Source: JAEVLT01 sp050496765
GTDB lineage: Bacteria; Bacillota; Bacilli; Bacillales; Cytobacillaceae
Direction: 5' to 3'
Assembly: GCF_050496765.1 (NCBI RefSeq)
Contig: NZ_JBNWEO010000018.1
Location: 310,001 to 374,000, forward strand
Length of the DNA stretch: 64,000 bases
The position numbers and the translations under genes are program-made. The notes under the pieces are model-generated. The model was not told the DNA's origin, did no database searches, and saw only the letters and a list, made by a program, of their open reading frames with translations. Each line of letters opens with the position of its first letter. The first letter of the stretch is position 1. Below are positions 60,391 to 64,000 of this stretch, in pieces.

Positions 60391-61386
60391 ATGACTGAAA
60401 ATCGTCATCATTCACTTGGTTTAAGTGATGAGAATGTGTTGCAAATGTTTGAGACAATGCTTTTGGCCCGCCGGGTTGATGAGCGGATGTGGCTGTTGAA
60501 CCGCGCTGGGAAAATCCCATTTGTCATTTCTTGCCAAGGTCAAGAAGCGGCACAAGTCGGAGCAGCATTTGCGCTTGATAAAGAAAAAGATTATGTCTTG
60601 CCATATTATCGTGACATAGGTGTCGTATTGACATTTGGCATGACGGCAAAGGAGTTGATGCTTTCCGGATTTGCGAAAGCGGAAGATCCGAGCTCCGGCG
60701 GTCGGCAAATGCCAGGGCACTTTGGAAAAAAGCAAAGCAGAATTGTAACTGGTTCTTCACCTGTTACGACACAAGTTCCACATGCGGTCGGAATTGCACT
60801 GGCTAGCAAAATGGAACGAAAAGATTTCATTTCGTTTGTTACATTAGGCGAAGGATCTTCCAATCAAGGGGATTTTCATGAAGGTGCCAATTTTGCCGGC
60901 GTTCATAAGCTCCCTGTTATTATCATGGTCGAAAACAATCAATATGCGATTTCCGTTCCAGTTGAAAAACAACTGGCCTGCAAGCGTGTATCGGATCGGG
61001 CAGCAGGTTATGGCATGCCTGGATTTACAGTTGATGGAAATGATCCGCTGGAAGTTTATAAAACAGTTAAAGAAGCGGCAGAACGTGCACGCTGTGGCGA
61101 AGGGCCAACTTTAATTGAGACTGTATCGTATCGATTAACCCCTCATTCATCCGATGATGATGACCGCTCTTACCGTGCTCCCGATGAAGTTGCCACAGCC
61201 AAAACAAAGGATCCAATTAGTACGTTTGGCGCATATTTGAAAGAAACGGGTGTCATGAGTGACGAGCTGGAAAAAACAATGAATGACCGGGTCATGCAAA
61301 TGGTGAATGAAGCAACGGATTATGCGGAAAACGCCCCATATGCTGAACCAGAAGACGCGTTGAAATATGTTTATGGTGACAGGTAA
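60391..61386 (+). CDS. bkdAA: Branched-chain 2-oxo acid dehydrogenase E1 alpha
   Basis: A 331-aa TPP-dependent subunit: SCQGQEAAQVGAAFAL, the TPP-binding region from GEGSSNQGDFHEGANFA to VENNQYAISVP, and YRLTPHSSDDDDRSYR with the phosphorylation-loop-like segment. Decarboxylates branched 2-oxo acids. RBS AGGAGGTATATGACCA. Confidence 0.96.
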   Translation: MTENRHHSLGLSDENVLQMFETMLLARRVDERMWLLNRAGKIPFVISCQGQEAAQVGAAFALDKEKDYVLPYYRDIGVVLTFGMTAKELMLSGFAKAEDPSSGGRQMPGHFGKKQSRIVTGSSPVTTQVPHAVGIALASKMERKDFISFVTLGEGSSNQGDFHEGANFAGVHKLPVIIMVENNQYAISVPVEKQLACKRVSDRAAGYGMPGFTVDGNDPLEVYKTVKEAAERARCGEGPTLIETVSYRLTPHSSDDDDRSYRAPDEVATAKTKDPISTFGAYLKETGVMSDELEKTMNDRVMQMVNEATDYAENAPYAEPEDALKYVYGDR

Positions 61387-61398
61387 GGAGGAGGAAGT

Positions 61399-62382
61399 AT
61401 GGCGGTAATTTCTTATATAGATGCGGTTACGATGGCGATTCGTGAAGAAATGGAAAGAGATCCGAAAGTTTTTGTGTTAGGAGAGGATGTTGGCAAAAAA
61501 GGTGGTGTGTTTAAGGCGACACAAGGTTTATTTGAACAATTTGGCGGGGAACGGGTACTCGATACGCCGCTCGCTGAGTCAGCGATTGCGGGTGTAGGAA
61601 TCGGGGCGGCAATGTATGGAATGCGTCCGATCGCGGAAATGCAATTTGCCGATTTTATCATGCCAGCAGTCAATCAGATTATTTCGGAAGCGGCAAAAAT
61701 TCGCTATCGTTCGAATAATGACTGGAATTGTCCACTGGTCATTCGTGCTCCATACGGCGGCGGAGTTCATGGTGCACTTTATCATTCCCAGTCAGTCGAA
61801 GCGGTATTCGCTAACCAGCCTGGTTTAAAAATTGTTATGCCTTCTACGCCCTACGATGTAAAAGGTCTGTTAAAAGCTGCAATCCGCGACAACGATCCCG
61901 TGCTTTTCTTTGAGCATAAGCGCGCCTATCGTTTAATTAAAGGTGAAGTACCGGAAGAAGATTACACTTTGCCGATTGGTAAAGCAGATATCAAGCGCGA
62001 TGGTGAGGATATCACCGTGATCACCTACGGCCTCTGTGTTCATTTTGCCCTGCAAGCCGCTGAAAAATTAGCGAAGGACGGTATATCAGCCCATATACTC
62101 GATTTGCGAACCGTCTACCCGCTCGATAAAGAAGCGATCATCGCGGCTGCTTCAAAAACGGGGAAAGTGCTGCTGGTAACAGAGGATACGAAAGAAGGAA
62201 GTGTGATGAGTGAGGTAGCAGCGATTATTGCAGAGCATTGTTTGTTTGACCTCGATGCGCCGATCAAGCGCCTGGCAGGTTCAGATGTCCCGGCAATGCC
62301 CTATGCACCAACGATGGAAAAGTTTTTCATGGTGAATCCTGAAAAAGTGGAAAAAGCGATGCGCGAGTTGGCAGAGTTTTAA
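61399..62382 (+). CDS. bkdAB: Branched-chain 2-oxo acid dehydrogenase E1 beta
   Basis: A 327-aa beta subunit: VFVLGEDVGKKGGVFKATQGL, DTPLAESAIAGVGIGAAMYG and ILDLRTVYPLDKEAI. Pairs with BkdAA to form the E1 heterotetramer. RBS GGAGGAGGAAGT, 12 nt after bkdAA. Confidence 0.96.
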   Translation: MAVISYIDAVTMAIREEMERDPKVFVLGEDVGKKGGVFKATQGLFEQFGGERVLDTPLAESAIAGVGIGAAMYGMRPIAEMQFADFIMPAVNQIISEAAKIRYRSNNDWNCPLVIRAPYGGGVHGALYHSQSVEAVFANQPGLKIVMPSTPYDVKGLLKAAIRDNDPVLFFEHKRAYRLIKGEVPEEDYTLPIGKADIKRDGEDITVITYGLCVHFALQAAEKLAKDGISAHILDLRTVYPLDKEAIIAAASKTGKVLLVTEDTKEGSVMSEVAAIIAEHCLFDLDAPIKRLAGSDVPAMPYAPTMEKFFMVNPEKVEKAMRELAEF

Positions 62383-62535
62383 TCATTATTTACCTTCTAC
62401 AGAAAATCTTGTTGTGAGATTTTTAGAAAAAAGTGTTCGCTGTCAATAAGATCCGTTCATAAAGCCCATCAAGGTGTAAAAAGGGTATCGACGGTCAATA
62501 AGATTTGTATAGTTTTGAATAAGGAGGTCTACCCA
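62383..62535 (+). other. Unusually long bkdAB-bkdB spacer with repeats
   Basis: No gene. It has an AT-rich hairpin AAAATCT/AGATTTT (62403-62423) and two copies of GTCAATAAGAT (62442-62452 and 62494-62504). The neighbouring operon gaps are much shorter at this end. The hairpin could partly terminate or protect the transcript before bkdB. Confidence 0.45.
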
Positions 62536-63822
62536 TTGGCAATTGAACAAATTAAAATGCCGCAATTAGGTGAGAGTGTTACCGAAGGAACAATCAGCAC
62601 TTGGCTTGTATCCGTCGGCGATAAAGTTAATAAATATGATCCTTTGGCGGAGGTTATGACTGACAAAGTAAATGCCGAAGTCCCTTCCTCTTTTACAGGA
62701 GTAATTAAGGAATTGATTGCTAATGAAGGAGATACATTGGCAGTAGGGGAAATCATCTGTTCCATTGAAGTTGAGGGGACAGAGGATGAGATATCTGAGG
62801 CTATTGGTCAAACAGAGAAGCCAAATGCGGCCGAGCCTGAAGTTTTGGCTGCTGATCAGAGCAATAAAGCCCGGTACTCCCCTGCGGTTCTGAAAATTTC
62901 CCAAGAGCACGCCATCGATTTGAATCAAGTAAAAGGGACAGGGGCTGGCGGCCGGATTACGCGAAAAGACCTTTTGCGCTTGATTGAATCGGGCAATTTA
63001 CCAAATGCAGTACAGGATGAAACGCCAAAGCAAGCGGATAGCCCACAACCGAAAACGGTTGAACAAACAGCAGTCTCTTCGAAACAAGAGGAACCAGCTC
63101 TAAGCATTCCGATTGCAGCTGGCGATATTGAAATCCCTGTTACGGGTGTTCGCAAAGCAATTGCAGCAAACATGCTGCGCAGCAAACATGAAGCACCGCA
63201 TGCCTGGACGATGATTGAAGTGGATGCAACCAATCTTGTCGAATATCGTAATTCCCTAAAAGATGAATTTAAGAAAAAAGAAGGCTACAATCTCACTTTT
63301 TTCGCTTTTTTTGTTAAAGCAGTTGCACAGGCACTAAGGGAATACCCGCAAATTAACTCGATGTGGGCTGGCGATAAAATAATCCAGAAAAAAGACATTA
63401 ATATTTCGATTGCCGTGGGAACAGAAGAAGCTCTCTTTGTCCCAGTAATTAAAAATGCCGATGAAAAATCAATCAAGGGCATTGCCCGTGAAATCACCGA
63501 GCTTGCCGCAAAGGTTCGGACAGGGAAGCTAAAGGCCGAAGACATGCAGGGGGGCACATTCACCGTCAACAACACCGGCACTTTTGGCTCTGTCCAATCA
63601 ATGGGGATCATCAACTACCCGCAAGCAGCCATTCTCCAAGTTGAATCGATTGTAAAGCGGCCGGTCGTAATCAACAATAACATGATTGCCATTCGTGATA
63701 CGGTGAATTTGTGCATGTCGCTTGACCACCGTATCTTAGACGGCATTGTTTGCGGCCGCTTCTTGCATCGTGTAAAGGAAATCATTGAGAACACGTCAAA
63801 ATCGACTACTTCAATTTATTAA
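62536..63822 (+). CDS. bkdB: Branched-chain 2-oxo acid dehydrogenase E2 (lipoamide acyltransferase)
   Basis: A 428-aa protein: lipoyl domain with the target Lys in EVMTDKVNAEVPSSFTG, an Asn/Glu/Pro-rich linker, an E3-binding domain (YSPAVLKISQEHAIDLNQVK, GAGGRITRKDLLR), a second linker and a catalytic domain with MSLDHRILDGIVCGRF. Forms the core of the complex. TTG 62536 with AAGGAGGTCTACCCA. Confidence 0.96.
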   Translation: MAIEQIKMPQLGESVTEGTISTWLVSVGDKVNKYDPLAEVMTDKVNAEVPSSFTGVIKELIANEGDTLAVGEIICSIEVEGTEDEISEAIGQTEKPNAAEPEVLAADQSNKARYSPAVLKISQEHAIDLNQVKGTGAGGRITRKDLLRLIESGNLPNAVQDETPKQADSPQPKTVEQTAVSSKQEEPALSIPIAAGDIEIPVTGVRKAIAANMLRSKHEAPHAWTMIEVDATNLVEYRNSLKDEFKKKEGYNLTFFAFFVKAVAQALREYPQINSMWAGDKIIQKKDINISIAVGTEEALFVPVIKNADEKSIKGIAREITELAAKVRTGKLKAEDMQGGTFTVNNTGTFGSVQSMGIINYPQAAILQVESIVKRPVVINNNMIAIRDTVNLCMSLDHRILDGIVCGRFLHRVKEIIENTSKSTTSIY

Positions 63823-63867
63823 AAAAACACCCGCTTGCCAGTGTTGCTGGCTGCGGGTATTTTTTTA
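63823..63867. terminator. Terminator of the bkd operon
   Basis: A-run, ACCCGC, inner arms GCCAG/CTGGC, then GCGGGT and TTTTTTT. Two-part stem directly after the bkdB stop. Confidence 0.85.
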
Positions 63868-63904
63868 CAGTACTATTGAAAACATGTTGAGATCTTTTTG
63901 AAAC

Positions 63905-64000
63905 CTACATCCTTTTTAAAAATACATAGCTTACTTTATCATACGCCATTTTTTCTTCATAAAAGCGGTGGGCATCTAGCCGCTGCAGGCCGGATGAAAG
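63905..64000 (-). CDS. C-terminal fragment of a probable GNAT acetyltransferase (runs off the window)
   Basis: The last 31 codons read LQRLDAHRFYEEKMAYDKVS then YVFLKRM and stop at 63905. The R-x2-AHRFYE pattern is typical of the acceptor-side end of GNAT N-acetyltransferases. The start is outside the window, so substrate and size are unknown. Confidence 0.55.
   Translation of the reverse strand, partial: LSSGLQRLDAHRFYEEKMAYDKVSYVFLKRM

Noticed and set aside
1..64000. CRISPR arrays, rRNA or tRNA genes, prophage modules
   Set aside because: No regularly spaced identical repeats, no tRNA/rRNA signatures and no phage structural genes were seen.

Overview
The window is a chromosomal segment of a spore-forming, naturally competent member of the Bacillaceae. 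It carries spo0A, spoIVB, the complete spoIIIA operon, the comG pseudopilus operon, TTG/GTG starts behind strong Shine-Dalgarno sites, and a gene order that follows the Bacillus subtilis yqg-yqh-yqi-bkd region closely. The base composition is moderately AT-rich. I cannot name the species from sequence alone.

Layout. 0-2.6 kb: a MidA-type methyltransferase, a small DUF2626 membrane protein (YqgY) and a COG2345/SufR-like regulator with conserved cysteines. 2.6-9.4 kb (minus strand): yqhH (SNF2 helicase), yqhG, a terminator, then comGA-GB-GC-GD-GE-GF-GG and yqzE, the machinery for DNA-uptake pseudopili. 9.5-13.7 kb: a tandem glycine riboswitch with terminator controlling gcvT-gcvPA-gcvPB. 13.7-15.2 kb: the rhodanese YqhL and the octanoyltransferase lipM. 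LipM helps lipoylate GcvH and the dehydrogenase complex encoded at the far end of the window.

15.3-26.6 kb is an accessory block occupying the place where B. subtilis has mntR. It starts with a B12-dependent (class II) ribonucleotide reductase, nrdJ, behind a pair of NrdR boxes. Two group I introns interrupt it: a 1166-nt intron encoding an HTH-LAGLIDADG homing endonuclease and a 251-nt ORF-less intron that splits the catalytic NPCGE loop. Next comes a scarred stretch with IS-end-like tandem repeats, a PadR/HAAS pair, an XRE regulator/membrane-protein pair, a ~106-bp duplicated fragment and a decayed MutS-family ATPase. The block ends with a glycerate-use cluster (cdaR, gntP-type permease, glycerate kinase).

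26.7-37.7 kb returns to the B. subtilis order: yqhO, yqhP, yqhQ, yqhR, yqhT, efp, then spoIIIAA-AH behind a sigma-E-type promoter. aroQ (yqhS) and yqhV are missing, and a convergent SIMPL-domain gene sits between efp and spoIIIAA. 37.8-49.6 kb holds housekeeping genes: accB-accC, the Asp23-family gene yqhY, nusB, folD, xseA-xseB, ispA, dxs, a TlyA-type rRNA methylase, argR (ahrC) and recN. 49.6-52.1 kb carries spoIVB and spo0A, the latter with a sigma-H promoter overlapped by a 0A box. 52.2-53.2 kb: a glycerophosphodiesterase (YqiK) and YqzF. 53.4-63.9 kb: the sigma-54 activator bkdR and a sigma-54-driven branched-chain amino-acid catabolic operon (ptb, bcd, buk, lpdV, bkdAA, bkdAB, bkdB). This operon turns Leu/Ile/Val into branched acyl-CoA (membrane fatty-acid primers) and, through ptb/buk, into ATP. 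A truncated acetyltransferase runs off the right edge.

The most unusual element is the doubly intron-split nrdJ. For both introns the exon-pairing (P1) and 3'-exon (P10) helices can be read from the sequence. The reassembled reading frame is 852 codons.
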